Source: Congeria kusceri (taxonomy: Eukaryota; Mollusca; Bivalvia; Myida; Dreissenidae). Taken from it: a DNA stretch of 64,000 bases. Position numbers and translations under genes: made by a program. Location of the stretch: positions 38,146,426 to 38,210,425 of the forward strand of contig CM051036.1 in NCBI GenBank assembly GCA_027627225.1, read 5' to 3'. Under the pieces are notes generated by a model. That model searched no databases and had not been told where the DNA came from. It saw nothing but the letters and a program-made list of their open reading frames with translations. Of the stretch, positions 12,790 to 26,597 are shown piece after piece (within the stretch, counting starts at the first letter, position 1; each line of letters opens with the position of its first letter).

Positions 12790-13409
12790 GGCCCTGTCTT
12801 ATCAAATATCTTACGGCAAGTTTACCGTGTTTACCCTAAGTATTAGGACACTCAAAAATAATTAACATTTTTATTGTCCCAATATTAAGGGACATAATAA
12901 AATAATTCTCAAAATTGTTTCCCAACATTTAGTGCAATGTATGATACAATCTATTCTGCATTTAACTCATTTAACTATGTCTTGAACCAATGAATTATTT
13001 TTATTTCTTTGGGATAATAATCGGCTATGAAAAAATTTAAAATGTATCAAATATTTACTTATAAATAATTAGCAGGAATATGTTTAGGTGACGGATTCAA
13101 CTTTTAAATGTGTCCCAATATTAAGGGGCGCAAAAAATAATTATTTTTCCAAAAATAGGGGTGTCCCAATATTTAGGGTGTCCCAATACTTAGGGTAAAT
13201 ATGGTAAGTTACGACTGAATTTTGTAGTTTAAAATAAATATACATTTGTTATCAGTATGTTCCTGAAATAAAGGACGTGAAAACTACGAAGGAAATGAAT
13301 TGAATTACTGAAATAAAGTAATCATAGACGTTCGTGCTTAGCATTTATGCTTCTTCGAAAATTGTTTCATAATGTAAATATGCCCTACGATGTTTAATAA
13401 GACAGGTCC
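12790..13409 (+). mobile_element. MITE (GGCCCTGTCTTAT ends) carrying a nested MITE
   Basis: Left GGCCCTGTCTTATCAAATAT pairs with right ATGTTTAATAAGACAGGTCC. The two halves are separated by a different element at 12822-13207. Confidence 0.72.
12822..13207 (+). mobile_element. Inner nested MITE with about 30-bp inverted repeats
   Basis: Left TTACCGTGTTTACCCTAAGT then ATTAGGACAC; right GTGTCCCAATACTTAGGGTA then AATATGGTAA. Subterminal GTCCCAATATTAAGGG copies are present on the inside. Confidence 0.78.
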
Positions 13410-14930
13410 AAGGGTCTTGCAATTCCAAAATTGGAAGGCATTGACAATAAATATTTACAAGGAGGCAATAAATAAACTGACAATTAAGGAACACATTTAT
13501 GCCTGGGTCATGGTAATTACCTTGTGAAACCTGATAAGAAATTCTGAATGTCTCTTCCCCATAGAATGTCTCCTAAATTACCTGCATTTTATTCTGACCC
13601 CCTTAATTAAAGTTGATTATACAAGAGAACTGGTTCAAGTGCACTGTCCAATTCCCCTGCTTAACAATTTGTGGACAAAAGGAACACAACTAGTCTTCAA
13701 CTGACCTCTGAATCACAAGGTATATACCAACACAATAGCAATAAGATGTCAATTTTCCCATCCATAAAGTGGTCTTTGACCGCCTCTCATGCCCTAAGGC
13801 TTTCTCAAATGGCATTTTGTTTTCTTTGTACCTCTACCTACCTGACAAGGCTTGGTATAATGAACTGTCAACAATGCTGACAGCAACAGCGATTTATCTT
13901 AGTCATATCTATGAAGACAGATACTCTTTGACAATTACCTCAGGAAGAAATGTCACTTGGGACGACAAGATGTTTCTACCTGGTCTGAATGCCTACTGAC
14001 ATAATAATGTTGTTTTTGTGTGTATGTTTTTGCATTTGTATGCAGCTATGACAGATTGCCTTTGTCGAGGAACCTCTGGGAACACAGAGGAACAGTTTTA
14101 TGATAGCTAGTAGTACTTATTTGTCATTTATTACCTTCTGAGAAAACGAACAGCAAACACTGACCCTAATTATTCTTTGTTTTTTTGTATCTTCGTTTGT
14201 TTCCTGCTACGCACCATAAAGCTGCTTGTTTATTTTGGAATGATGGGAGAATTGAGTGTAAAAAGCTATACAGTATAATGAAATTATTAACAAAACTATA
14301 AATGAAATTCAGCAAAATAGAAAACAAGCTTAAAAACTGTTTGCATTAATAAAAAAGACACAGAATGATCAAAGCCAAAGTAAATAGCATTTATATGGGT
14401 TATGTGCGTATTGTGAAAGGGGCCTATGGACAGCTAATACAGTCCAGTATTTTCAAAAATAAAATTATTTTATGAAACATTCATTAAATGATTAATTCAC
14501 ATATACTGATCTTGTTTTTATAAACAAACAGTAAACTATGTTTTTATAATTATAAAAATGTTGTCACAGCGACACTTTTCGGGAGGGCCGGAAAATTAGT
14601 AGTAGCAGTAAACTCGATATGAATCAAATGTACGTGGAGAACCGTAACATATATGCACACAGTTGATAAATGTTTTCTAGCATAGGAAAGTTTCCATTGA
14701 AGTGCACGAATTTGCAGGCGTGAGTTCGAATCCTGCTGGAACCGTGTATCCAAAAATTTCGGGCGTAGTCTTTCTTTCTTAATGATTCCGTCAATATATT
14801 ACATGTATTACTATTTGAAAAATATATTCGTGAAAAATGGGAGCATCTGTTGTTTTGAAACATGTCCACATATGTGGGAAATACCGTTGATACACCCCTT
14901 TCAGTAAGATGTAAAATACTTTTCTGAGTC
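13410..14930. other. Intergenic, no gene recognised
   Basis: No supported coding region. A tRNA B-box-like GAGTTCGAATCCTGC at 14722-14736 may be the remains of a SINE, but no A-box partner is clear. Confidence 0.5.
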
Positions 14931-15100
14931 CGTATTCACAAAGCTTCTTTGGGAAAACTGAAGAAAATGTCTTAAATTCATAAAATTTCTTAAATCTCTT
15001 CCTGTTTCATGTATACATTGTTTAACACTAAAATGTTTAAAAAAGTAAAATTTTATAGTGCCTTACAAAAATATGTTTTAAAAAGTGACTGTTACAATAC
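14931..15100 (+). mobile_element. Copy of the GTATTCACAAAGC repeat, right end unclear
   Basis: CGTATTCACAAAGCTTCTTT, then TTCATAAAATTTC and TTTCATGTATACATTG, parallel to 44574-44720. No matching right end seen. Confidence 0.5.
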
Positions 15101-18100
15101 AAAAATTGAAAACGTCAAGGGTAAAACATCTGTTACAAAACTCACTGAGGTACTCATACCCAGTTGCAGGTTGACTAAAATTTGCATAGCTGAGCTTTCA
15201 CCATGAAATGTAATATGACATAGTTGTAATATTTTCCACAATTCAGAACACCTTTTAGAATGCATATGTAACTGGATAGGTTTAAAATGCTATAAAGGAG
15301 TCAACATTCTCCAACAAGGAAGATTCTAAAATGTAAAGAAAGGACAATTATTCAAAATCTAAATCATTCTTCAAAACATTAATTTTGACATCAACTTGAT
15401 ATTGATAACTTTTGAAGTCTATAATCCACTGCATGTAAACATAATTTTTTATGACTGTAAAATACAATTATTCGCATGAGTTATAAAATGTTACCGGTCA
15501 GATTTTCTGCACTTTTTGAATCCTAGAAAATTTTGTTGCTTTTGTAACTGAACATTCGCACGATTATTTATGAAAATAAAATAATACAGTCATAAAGTTA
15601 TTTATCAATTTAATTACAACGTCACACTAACAGAAGCAATACAAGTTCAAAGGTTTTATTGAATGATTAACTATTTTACGTCATAAATCGTACGGGCAAT
15701 CTTTAATTGGACGACAAACTACTGTTAAAAAGTTAATAACACGACGGGGTGTCCGTTGAGTGTGAAATAAAAATGAAAGGTCGCACGTGCGGTGCTTTTC
15801 TTTCTATTGTTTTGGTAATGGGGGTTACGTAATATGAAGTGCTCCTAACGGTATTAACACAGACCTTTTGATCGCCTTTTGACTTGCTTGTTCAAATAAG
15901 TTTACTGGGTTTACACTTGTTCATATCCATGGGTGAAGTTGTGATTTTTCCATTCTGGGAACACATTATATTCCTCATTCTGGAATTTTTTTTCCAGGAA
16001 ATGGTTTGAAGCATCATAATCATGTTACTTTACTGTGTCATTTAGATTGGTCAAAACAGCCAATCATTCTGTGAAAATCACAACAGCTTTTCATGTCATT
16101 GTCATATATCATCTAGGAATTATTCATTGTTTCATTGACTGGTATATTATATTTCCAAGAACAATCTGTGACCCAGTCTACATGGAATGTTAGTCAGTAT
16201 CAGCAGGCACTTGAAAATTGATCAAAGTCCTGCAACAGCTTGGAAGCTAATTTTGTTTAAGCCAATATACCAGACCAAATATTAATGACAGGATTGTAAA
16301 TCACCCTGAAAGATGGAACCAGGCTGGAAATGCTGTCCTTTACAAGTAATTATTGGAACTGGGCAACTAACTGAGTAACTGATGGCAGCTGGATGGCCAT
16401 GGGCTCTCACTGGGCAAATACTGGGTAACAGCTTGTGAGGCTGATGGGATAGGAAATAGCAGCATTCAAGACAATAACATTCATGGTTTGTTAATACAAA
16501 ACCAGAACAAATATTGACAAGAAATTACTATAACACACTATAGTATATAATTTTATACATATTTTAATTCAATTTAGTGCTAAACAAATTTGAGAAACAA
16601 TTTAGAGTTAGATGTGTTGCCTGACGGGGCATTACTTAAGTACGATAAGAGCAATAATTCCGAAAATCAAACTTGACCTTCCTTTTTTGCCTACTAACGC
16701 TTCCCTAAAGTTTCATAATGATTGGCCAAAAACTTCTCAAGTTATTGTCCGCACAAACTGAAAGGGACGCTGCCAATGCGGCCAAAAGTAACCCTTATAT
16801 ATCGCCTTTTGAGGCGACACAAAAACACAACAAATAATAAGGTAATTTATGCAACTACCAATAGTTTCTTATTTTTATTTAAGATTATGTACAAAATAAA
16901 TCCACTAACTAGAAAAAAAACAAGCAATTTCATAAATCAAGTATGATACTTGATGCATTTTACTAGAAAACCATTTCAACATAGTAAAATAGAATAAGAC
17001 AACAAAAAAATATATATATACAATATATTGCAATTTTAGCTGCTTTAATGAATTATTTCTTATTAATAAACTAAATGACTACAATGCACACAAACAGGTA
17101 TTATAGAGCATTGCAAGGGAGATAAATCAAGTTTGGAATTCTTGCAGGATTACTCATTGCTGTTCTACTGCAGAGACATCTGCAAAGAAAACTACACCTC
17201 ACACCAAACATGTGTGTAACAGTTGATAAAGAACATGGAAAACAATCACAAATTAATGTTTTGGGTTTCTTCTTTATTACAAAAGTTGTCATAGTGTAAC
17301 AACTAAGTTTTCATATTGTAACTGCTAACAAATTACTGTTAATGCACAGAAGAAAAATGATGATAAAGTCCTTTTTTGACTAATGTTTAAGCAGCTTTAA
17401 TACCGGCATTCTAAGGATAAATATATTTAGTATCGTTCGATTATTCATAGTTCAGTGGCAATGACTTAATAAACCTGTTTTAGTAGTCTATTTTATGTTG
17501 ACTAACGATATGTGATGAAACTTGTTTTATACGTCTATTTTAAGTTGACCAATGGGAATACATGCACATAAATCTCGTGCATAGTTGAAATACTTTTTAA
17601 AATCATTCGAGCTTCAGGCAAGCTAGTAAGCACACGTTATACCCACCCACCCGCCCTATAAGTATTGTCTGTTTATTAAATGTTATTATTTGTTTTACAG
17701 AAGGTGATTTTTTGTCATTGCTGGTTGTTCGGAAAGGAAGTGGAATGGTTGTGATGCCTGCGTGCAGTCATTTGTTTAAGATTTGTTTATTCAATTTCAT
17801 TATTTTTGTTATATATGTAAATATATGCAGGTGTTTTTATATTTGAACGTCTTCAGTGTTTTGCTATTGAATAATCTAAATTTATATTCGAACGTCTTGG
17901 CTTTGAAATGTATAAGTGCATACAGTTTGATTTGATATTTTATATTTTTTGCGTTTTTAATAGTTTTCATTCGCTATCGTTGATTTTCGTTTTCGGTCGG
18001 TAAATAATTTAGACTTGCTGCCATTTTTGTTTCTTTATGACGTCTTTGTTTAGATGGTTCGGCGGGTGCTGAAGGCACCTTATTACTGATCTAGAGCCAT

Positions 18101-18446
18101 GGGTCCTCGTACGTCCTCCTGGCATAAATATAAGAGAAAGTAATAAAATGTCCAGTTGAGGTTGCGTATCCCGCTTGCAGTTACCCAAATCGTTCATTAT
18201 TTCTGATACATGTATGGGGTGTCTGTGAAGTAATATGCATACCTCTCTGTATTGGGGATATTGGACAATTAACAAAGTTGCAGCTATATTTGCAAACGTT
18301 TTATAACTGTACGCATTAACGAAAATTCTCAAAATGGTTTTCGAAATGTAACTCGTTTTTTGTTTTTATAAATATGCAGGTTGTATGAATTGATGGAGTA
18401 TGAGTGGGCCTGTTACTGTTATTTTGTTATTTGTACTTAAAACGAT
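15101..18446. other. Intergenic, no gene recognised
   Basis: AT-rich DNA with poly-A/T tracts (for example 17006-17020). No recognisable exon, RNA gene or defined repeat. Confidence 0.55.
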
Positions 18447-18538
18447 ACATTAAATGTGCTTGCCTAGCCATACCCGACACATTAAATGTGCTTGCCTAGC
18501 CATACCCGACACATTAAATGTGCTTGCCTAGCCATACC
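18447..18538 (+). repeat. 32-bp tandem triplication
   Basis: Three identical units starting ACATTAAATGTGCTTGCC at 18447, 18479 and 18511; the third is a few bases short. Perfect identity suggests a recent event. Confidence 0.95.
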
Positions 18539-19249
18539 TTTCATTTATGAGTTTGTTGTTTATTCATTTACATGAATAAGAGTCAGAAATTAAATAATTT
18601 ATGTTTGTCTGAATATAATGAAAGAAAACATAAGCAGTAATACCAAGTAGCCATTTTGTCACTGCCTTGACGTCTTTCTTCGGGATATGCTAATTACGAG
18701 TTCTCATTAATCTTTCTAGTCTAGACTGATAAATAATAAAAAAAGAAGCCTGTTTTATAATGCTTGAATAACAATATGAAATCATGTTATGATAAGACTA
18801 AAACTGCCAGTTAAAAATAATTTGAGTAGACACCTAACAATACAGATTTGTTAACATTTATTTCTTGGCAGCCACACTTGGCCATATAGGTATACAATTT
18901 TTTCACTAGTAACTAATAGCAGTTTGTGTTTCCAAATAAAACACACAATTAAAAATATGTTTTAAATTTCTGGAAAAAAATCCCTGTAAGTTCAGTATAT
19001 TACACATACAATGTCATGCAGAGAATATACATTAGCCCATATGTAAACTTAAAGTGTGTCCATAGAACACGGATGCCCCTGCTGTTTGGGACTGGTCACA
19101 GAAATGTATTAGCAGTTAAATATTTCCTGTTGCGCCCATATACCACTTGCAAATGCAACACAATGTTCTCACCCGAAACATATAGCTCTGCTGGCAAAGG
19201 ACTTTGGTACAGGTACAACATCTTTTTTTAAAAATCCATCAAAAAATAA

Positions 19250-20035
19250 TAAAGTTATGGAGCAGACTCAAAAATCAGACCCCATTACATTTGACCTCTT
19301 AATGTGACCTTGACCTTGCAGCTGCAGACCGGCGTCTTGTGCGCGACAAAATCCATCCTGAAATAATAGAGTAATTGACAAGACATGAAAAACAGACCCA
19401 ATTTGTTAGCTTTGACCTCTAAGTGTCACCTTCACCTTGGAGCTATGGACCTGGATTTTGTGGGCTACACATTGTCTCATGATGGTGAACATTTCTGCCA
19501 AGTAATATTTAAAATTCATCCAGAAAAGTTATTGATCGGATACAAAAAAATACCCCATTTTTAACCTTTGACCTCTAAGTGTGATCTTGACCTTGGAGGT
19601 ACAGACCTTTGTCTTGTGACAACGCATTGTCTCAAGATGGTGAATGTTTCTGCCAAGTAATTTCACAATCCACGCAGAAATTGCAGAGTTATTGACTGGA
19701 CACGAAAAACAGACCCAATTTTTTAGCTTGACCTCTAAGTGTGACCTTGACCTTGGAAGTATGGACCTAGATCTTGTGCACTACATAATGTCTCATTATG
19801 GTGAACATATCTGCCAAGTAATTTCAAAATCCATCCAGAAATGACAGAGTTATTGACCTGACACGAAATACAGACCCCGCTTTTATGTTTGACCTCTAAG
19901 TGTGACCTTGACCTCTTGACCTTGGAGGTACAGACCTGGGTCTTGGACGCGACACATCGTCTCATGATACGACGCATGCACGGACAGACAGACGGACAGG
20001 GGTAACACTTAATGCCCCTTCACAATTCTTCAAAT
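19250..20035 (+). mobile_element. Internally tandem element with about 160-bp units and TGACCTTGACC clusters
   Basis: Units with GACCTCTAAGTGT landmarks near 19300, 19421, 19577, 19737 and 19898 (last steps 156, 160, 161). Each carries TTTGACCTC then TGACCTTGACCTTGGAG. It ends in ACGGACAGACAGACGG. Confidence 0.75.
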
Positions 20036-22175
20036 GGCGGGAGCATGAAAAAGAAGTGGGTGTAAACCAAGATGATTTTCATGATACAAAGAGGTTTAAT
20101 GCAAAGTACAATGTAACCTATTGCACTTAATGTTTACAATTGTCAGGATTCATTGTTTTGTAGGTAGCATTAAACATGCATAGTGTTATTTTAATTGGGC
20201 AATAATAAGCGTGAATTAAATTATATTTCAAATAGTTTACAGATCAAAATGCCTACAGGAATAACAACTTTGTGATAAATATAACAAATCCTGAGGTGTA
20301 CCAGTCAGCTTTACCGACGTGACACCACAAAGATGGTGAAATAAACAACCACAAAGAGGGTGAAATAAACAATCAGTTTAAATATGTTTATTATGAATGT
20401 ACTATAAACAATTAATTTATTTACTTAAATGTTGATATTTTTTTTTTTTTTTAAATATATTAATACACTTAATACACAATGTAAAAGATGAAAGTAACTT
20501 AAGTTGTATAATTATATAATTCGTTCACTTCAATGTTGATATTTAAAGTTGTATTTTTCTTTTATCAATACTTGTATACTAAATTTAAAATGAAGTAATT
20601 ATGAAAACAACCAGTGATGTAAACTTATGGTAATTAAAATTTAAATCAATTTTATCACATTAAATGTTTATTAATATCACCCTCACAATAGCTGAAAACT
20701 TCAAGCTTGGCTTTTTATTTTGGCAAAATAATTTGTAATTTCTAATCTATTATAATGAAATTGATTAAGAACAAAATATGATATGGCATAATAAAGTTAT
20801 GAAATTCGTGATGCTCAGTACTTGATCACTATGTTGCAACTACATTTGTTGCATTTTGCAATTCAAATATTCAAATTAGGCAAGCATTGACATATATAAA
20901 ATGAACCGGTCAGAAAAATGCACTTTTCAAAAGTCGTGCTCCAGTAGGCACAAACATTTAATGCCTTTTTAGATGAAGTGTGTCAATATAAAATGCCATT
21001 AAATGATGAAATTAGCAACAACATATTTCTCTGCTTGAAGCAATTTATATGAACAACCAAGATCAATTACTCTAATCTTAAAAGACAATCTCAACTATTG
21101 CCGTTTAAGGATATGCTTCTACAAATCTTAGCCAATAGAATCCGTACATTTATCCAATAAATGCACATGATGTTTGCCATTGGGCAAGTCTACTTACTGA
21201 GCTGGAACCAAACTACAGTCATAAAAGTTGTGTAGTTTCTATTATGAGAATCATTGAGCATTTAACTGCAACTGAAGTTACAAAAGGCAGAGCTTTAGAG
21301 TAACTGCTGTGTATTACTTTGAAAAACAGTTTGCAACATTTGGAGACAAGACATTATGTAACATATTAAAAACCGATGTAAAATATCTGGTATATATAAT
21401 TATTAAGTATATTACAAAACAAACTACAGTATGAGGGTTGAGTAAAAAACTATTGTATCCGATAGATAGAATAGTAATGTACTTCACCCTCAACCACCGA
21501 TAATTGTTTTTAGATATTAGTAATTGCCTATGAGGCAATTTATACCTAGAATGGTTAAAGCACAGCAACGTTTGAATATACTTTCCAATATATCCTGGAG
21601 TGTCCATATTCCGATGACATAAGAAACTGATCAATTCAAAGATATTCAGTGAACTTTGGAAAAACAAAATATCTACTAATATTGAAAAAAATAATCATTT
21701 ATCTATTAACTACAACAAATTATTTGCACTTTTGTCACATAAACATGACCAACAAATGGAAAATGCATTTTCCAGTACCATAAATCCGCCATCTTCAATT
21801 TGTTCCAAATTCCGATGACACAATGAAACAACATGCAATATATGTGTTTTGCTTTGTTTTTCGACTTTACTTCACCTTTTATGTTATCAATTCATCAATT
21901 GTCAATATTGCAGACAAAATAAACTAGAGGTTTCTTATGTACTTTTACAGAAAATGTGGCTGTTTTACATATTTCATGAAAAATTTACTCTAAATAAATA
22001 TTTTTTTATTTTTTTTCTGTCATTCATGTTTTTAAATCAATTTGAACAAAATAAATAAATAATCCTACCCAGAAGTGCACTGATTATTTAAAACAATGGA
22101 TCATCGGAATATGGTCCCACTCAGAATTAGGGCCTTTCACGATACATGTACTTTCGAGTTACCATTTTCTTAGTA
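20036..22175. other. Intergenic, no gene recognised
   Basis: Very AT-rich with long A and T runs; two short copies of a CACAAAGAKGGTGAAATAAAC phrase at 20326-20370. Nothing else seen. Confidence 0.55.
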
Positions 22176-22671
22176 CAGTCGACTCCTGATGGCTCGCAGG
22201 GTCCGGCAAACAATTTAAGAGCTAAACTGTGTACTTTTGCGGGCAGTAGTCAGTCTGCCTTATTTTCAATTTTCAAATGACAAGAATTCTGATGTTTAAA
22301 ATGGTTATTTACAGACATCAAAAAACTATTCATAAATTTTATTAATGTTTTTATATTATTTTATTTTATTGTAAAAACTGTTATAAATCTATGATTGCAT
22401 TTACTCAACACCTGACACTATTCAAAAGATCTCATCTTTTAACAACTCCGTGCGGCCAAAGCGTGTTCGAGCCAAACAAACAATGTGTGAAAACTGTAAC
22501 TGGGTCTGTGACAAACACTTCGAGCCATCCGAGAATTCGATCCTCGTGAATTCGAGTTAAATGACAGAAATGTATATGAATATATTTGCAATAAATGATC
22601 GGTCCCTCAAAGAAACTTCGAGCCAACAAGAAATTCGATACAAGCAAGTTTAAGGCATCAGGAGTGGACTG
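22176..22671 (+). mobile_element. MITE with CAGTCGACTCC ends and TA duplication (pogo/Tigger-like)
   Basis: TA then CAGTCGACTCCTGATGGC at the left; right end GCATCAGGAGTGGACTG then TA, an inverted match of 16 bases with one or two mismatches. 496 bp, no transposase. The TA flanks and CAGT start are typical of the Tc1-mariner-pogo superfamily. A related piece is at 38217-38320. Confidence 0.82.
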
Positions 22672-23619
22672 TATATTAAAATGTTATCATTCAGATATTT
22701 ACTTATGCTGAGAATAACCCACCTTTCTTCACTAACTGCCTAAAGTACATAGTCCAGGTGTTTAGCATTACAATAAGTAAATCATATGCAAAATGTATTT
22801 TTCTACTCAATTAGACAAAACAAAGGGTGCACTTTAATTAGACCACTCACAAGTTGCGAAATGCATTCATCGGCACCAGTATAAACGTTGAAAACATTGG
22901 GAACATTTTAGTTTCATGTTGCTGTCTCACATTCCTGTACTTTTTTTTTAAAACATGCAATATAATGACCTTCAACTGATGGACCCCTTAAATGAACCCT
23001 GACCCTAACTTACTCGCACCTCAGTACCACTTTAATAAAACATTGGATCCTATACAAAGAGTCACATATTTTTATTTTATATAACAATGAAATTTAATGA
23101 ATGAAGATCATTTGAAAATAAAATGTGCCCTTCAAAGCTTAGCAGCCAGTAGGTGGTAAATAAGATCCTGAAAGTGGCCAATTTACAAAGCCTTTAACAT
23201 TGGAAGATATGCTTCCCACCTACAGGAAATGGGACTAAAAAACAAAGGCTCCAGATTGCATGTAATAAAATTTCCAACAAAACCAGAACATGACGGAATA
23301 CCATTTCACTTTAGAAATATTAAAACAGACACTTACATAATTTCAGGAATTATTAAAGACAAAGAAAACTTCTGATTGGAATTATAGAGAGATGGCTCTG
23401 AGGTAAATGGAAGTAAATTAACAGAGCACAACTCTGCCAGTCAGTGCCAAGAAAATCATGAATGGTTTTGTCTGTTACATTATTCCAGGTTAAGAAGCTA
23501 ACAAGCAGTGTTTCAGATGTTGTCTGTTACAAAATCAGGGACAAACATACATGCATGATACATATCGGAATGAAGATGCTACATCTACAATTTCAGCGCT
23601 TCATCAAGGATTTTGGTAG
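22672..23619. other. Intergenic, nothing recognised
   Basis: AT-rich DNA; only short open frames without family resemblance. Confidence 0.5.
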
Positions 23620-23895
23620 GATGTATCGTGGGGCGGCGGGCATATATGGGAGTTTGGAGAGAAAGCAATTCCTAACAGGAGGGAATTTGACATGCCGAAT
23701 GATTCCGGGTCCCAGGAAATAGACTTTGGTAGGATTTTAGATCCCGGTAATATTGGACACTCCCCCATGCCATTTGATACACCAAGCATCTCCCAATGTG
23801 GGGATTTAGACGAAAATGCTTGGCTCTAGGGTGTTGAATTAGACCCAAAAAATTCCCCTCCCCCGCCCTAGGGGTAAAATACTGATAGATGCATT
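23620..23895 (-). mobile_element. Inverted relative of the 3.1-kb MITE
   Basis: Shares CTTGGCTCTAGGGTG, GAATTAGACCC and the end ATACTGATAGATGCATTA (inverse of ATGCACCTATCAAT). It ends about a dozen bases before the element at 23907. The far end is degraded. Confidence 0.65.
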
Positions 23896-23906
23896 ATTCA
23901 TTTTTT

Positions 23907-24735
23907 AGACTGTTGGCGAAAGCCAACGGTCTATTGAGATGGGAATTTTCAAAACAGGTATCGCGGAAAACTACTTCTTTTCTTTGCAGGCTATTAGTCA
24001 GTAAATCGAATCCAGAATGGGTCCTTTTTCTTACATTTTAATTATTTAAGATAATGTATGTAATATGTATTATAATGTGTATATCATGTTATTTATTACA
24101 ATTACAGTTTGTAAATAAGGTCTATTTATACAAAAATAACTTTAAACTGATGACACCCCTACTTTTGATATTTACTTGTATGTAACCAAAATATTTACCG
24201 GAGTGTCTTGGAATAAGGCCACCAAATGACTGTGCTACATCGGTTATTTGTTACTCGTTGCGAACGTGTTTTTTCTTGTTACCAATTCTCATTCTGTATA
24301 TTTTGACAACGTACTGCAATTTATTAATGTTAAACTGTACTATGGACAATCGAGAGCTTTCATTGTATGATCTATTTTGACTCAGTAGGCTACAAACAAA
24401 GATCTATAAATAAACATGTTTATTAATAGATCTTTGGCTAAGAAGCACTAATAATCGGTGCGCCTAACTACTGCACTTTATCTATTATTCTGGCCGTTGC
24501 AGATTAATTGACTTGTTAACTGGCATGTATGTAATTCCGTTTGCATAAGATAATCAGCTCGAACTAAATATTGTTTCGTTACTTACAAATTAGTTTTCAT
24601 TAAGATCTCGAAAGCTAATGAATAAGAAGCCAAATTTAAAGGCGGGAAATTGAACTTCATTCAAACAAATGTTTCCTTTTAGCAAAATGCACTCATAATT
24701 CACATGCTTTTAGTTTCTTTTGTCACCAACAGTCT
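23907..24735 (+). mobile_element. Non-autonomous element, uninterrupted copy, short inverted ends
   Basis: Left end AGACTGTTGGCGAAAG and right end CACCAACAGTCT are inverted matches. The left end also forms a hairpin (GACTGTTGGC GAAA GCCAACGGTC). A second copy, 45394-45806 plus 51807-52200, aligns along its length and may share some bases further right, to about 24765. No coding capacity seen. Confidence 0.75.
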
Positions 24736-24765
24736 TTCTACGCTGTTAGCGTTTTGATAATTTAA

Positions 24766-25466
24766 TGTGAATCTCTTTAGTATAGCACATTTGTGTAATT
24801 ATTTTTAGTAAACCAATTTTTCATTGACACAGCCCATTTTCGTTTACCCGACCTTTTACCCAAATTTTTTCCGCCAACCCTAAGTTATGTTGCCTTTCAT
24901 TCATTAACTTTTTCTGACTTTCTGTGAAAAGAGCAGTTTTCGTTAATGTTACATTAGTTTCGTGCCAGAAATGTCGTTTTCTATGACCTTTTCTTGGGTG
25001 AAAGGCGTTTTAACACTTTGCATGCAGTCCAATACAGAAAAAGATAAAGAAAAACACATTGGCTAAATCCCCTCCCCCATTTTTTATCGACATGTAAGCG
25101 GAAACCAGCTAAATATTTATTTTTGGTCTTCTTGCTTTAAAATTCCAATGTATAATTAATAATGCTGTATATTGAGTTCTATTGAGTAAACTTAAGAAGT
25201 TAAGTCAAAACTGTAGTCTAACCAGTCGCTGCAGAGTTTTGGTTCTTGTGTTAACGGTTAACCACACAGTGCACGAGTCCACACACGCGTTGCACGACAA
25301 TCACATGTCAACAACGTTATTAAAAATAAATAAATAAATTAGCAAACCACAACAAGATTATTGATTTTGATCTTCTTTCTTAATGCAATATATGTAATGA
25401 AGTAAATTATCGCCGTCCACGTTTATTCTGTTTATTTTTAATACATATTTACTTCGAGGTTTCAAT
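24766..25466 (+). promoter_or_regulatory. Region upstream of UTP4, presumed to hold the promoter
   Basis: Follows the 23.9-kb element. Contains GTTAACGGTTAACC (25250-25263) and CACACGCGTTGCACG (25282-25296), but no TATA box or clear CpG-rich block except near 25467-25490. Assigned as promoter region only by position. Confidence 0.35.
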
Positions 25467-25519
25467 ATGGCGGCGCCCGTACACACGTGAGAAATTGTAA
25501 ACAATTACATTACTTTCAG
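25467..25519 (+). promoter_or_regulatory. Probable UTP4 non-coding first exon with short uORF and YY1-like motif
   Basis: A good donor (CAG then GTAAGA) at 25520 pairs with the acceptor before 26598, which supports a 5' UTR exon ending at 25519; its true 5' end is unknown. The motif CAATATGGCGGCG at 25463-25475 resembles the YY1 site often found at starts of ribosome-biogenesis genes. Its ATG opens a 7-codon uORF (MAAPVHT, 25467-25490) that ends before the splice site. No TATA box is obvious. Exon placement is inferred from splice signals only. Confidence 0.55.
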
Positions 25520-26597
25520 GTAAGATAAATTGCTACTTCCAAACTTTTTATTCATTAGTATGGGTATAAAAGATATCAATTAACGCGAAACATATTTAAA
25601 TTATGACCTTCAAATCTGAATTGTTTTAAAAGTTCGTTTTTGATTATGCGTATGTGTTTTTCGGATAACTAAATTTCGGAAGCTAATTTTTGGTAGGAGT
25701 CCTGTTCATATTCACGAAAGACAGTATGCATAAACTTATATTTAATTATCGGGACGTCTATATATCTGTTCAAAAGTTGTTAATTTAGATATAATTAATC
25801 TTAACTGAAATACTGTATCTTTGTGTTACATGGCAGCATATGAAATACTGGAGACAATTATTTTTCTTTACCGAAAATTAAAATAAAATAATAATTCCAC
25901 ACTATTAATGAACAACAGCTTATCCAAAATATAAAATAACTTCCAACTTCCAGTGATATAAACCACAAATTATATTTACTTAAAATCAGGGCTTTATAGC
26001 CTGAAAATCTACAAGCCCATCTTGAAATCATGAGGAACTTGGCTTCATTAGAACCTTCTTGAAAATACGGTACTTCCTTTGGGTGTCAACAGGCATAACA
26101 CTTTTGTCGCTGCTTTCATGTTGAGCAATTGCGTGGTTAGCTATTATTTTTCAATAAAATTTACATATTTGCAAAGAGAAATATACCTCAATATTAGGTT
26201 TACTTTAATATTTGTACAATAACACTGATACGTCATTCCAGTTGGTTGAAGTGGTAAACAAGGCTGCCAATATCATATGGCAGTTTGTACATAAAGGTAG
26301 CAGATTTACACACAAGTTTAAATTGGAATTAAATGCATATAGAAGGTAAATTTCAGCACATTTGAAGCAGTTTAGGTGTTGTCTACATTAAGTACATTTA
26401 TGGATAACTTTATTGTTGCAAATAATGGGAATTTATGAAAAGTTAAACTTTAAGTTTTCCACCTACTAAGATTTGTTGCACAGCTTATTAATTAGACTAT
26501 TTACCAACTATGCTCATTACTGGTTGGACCCATTTACCCAGCTGCAACTTAATACCTGGGTGAGTGTAAAGTTATATCCCTGTCTTCTATTTCACAG

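Noticed and set aside
14550..14753. SINE or tRNA remnant at the GAGTTCGAATCC motif
   Set aside because: Only a B-box-like string is clear; no A-box, tail or target duplication could be identified.
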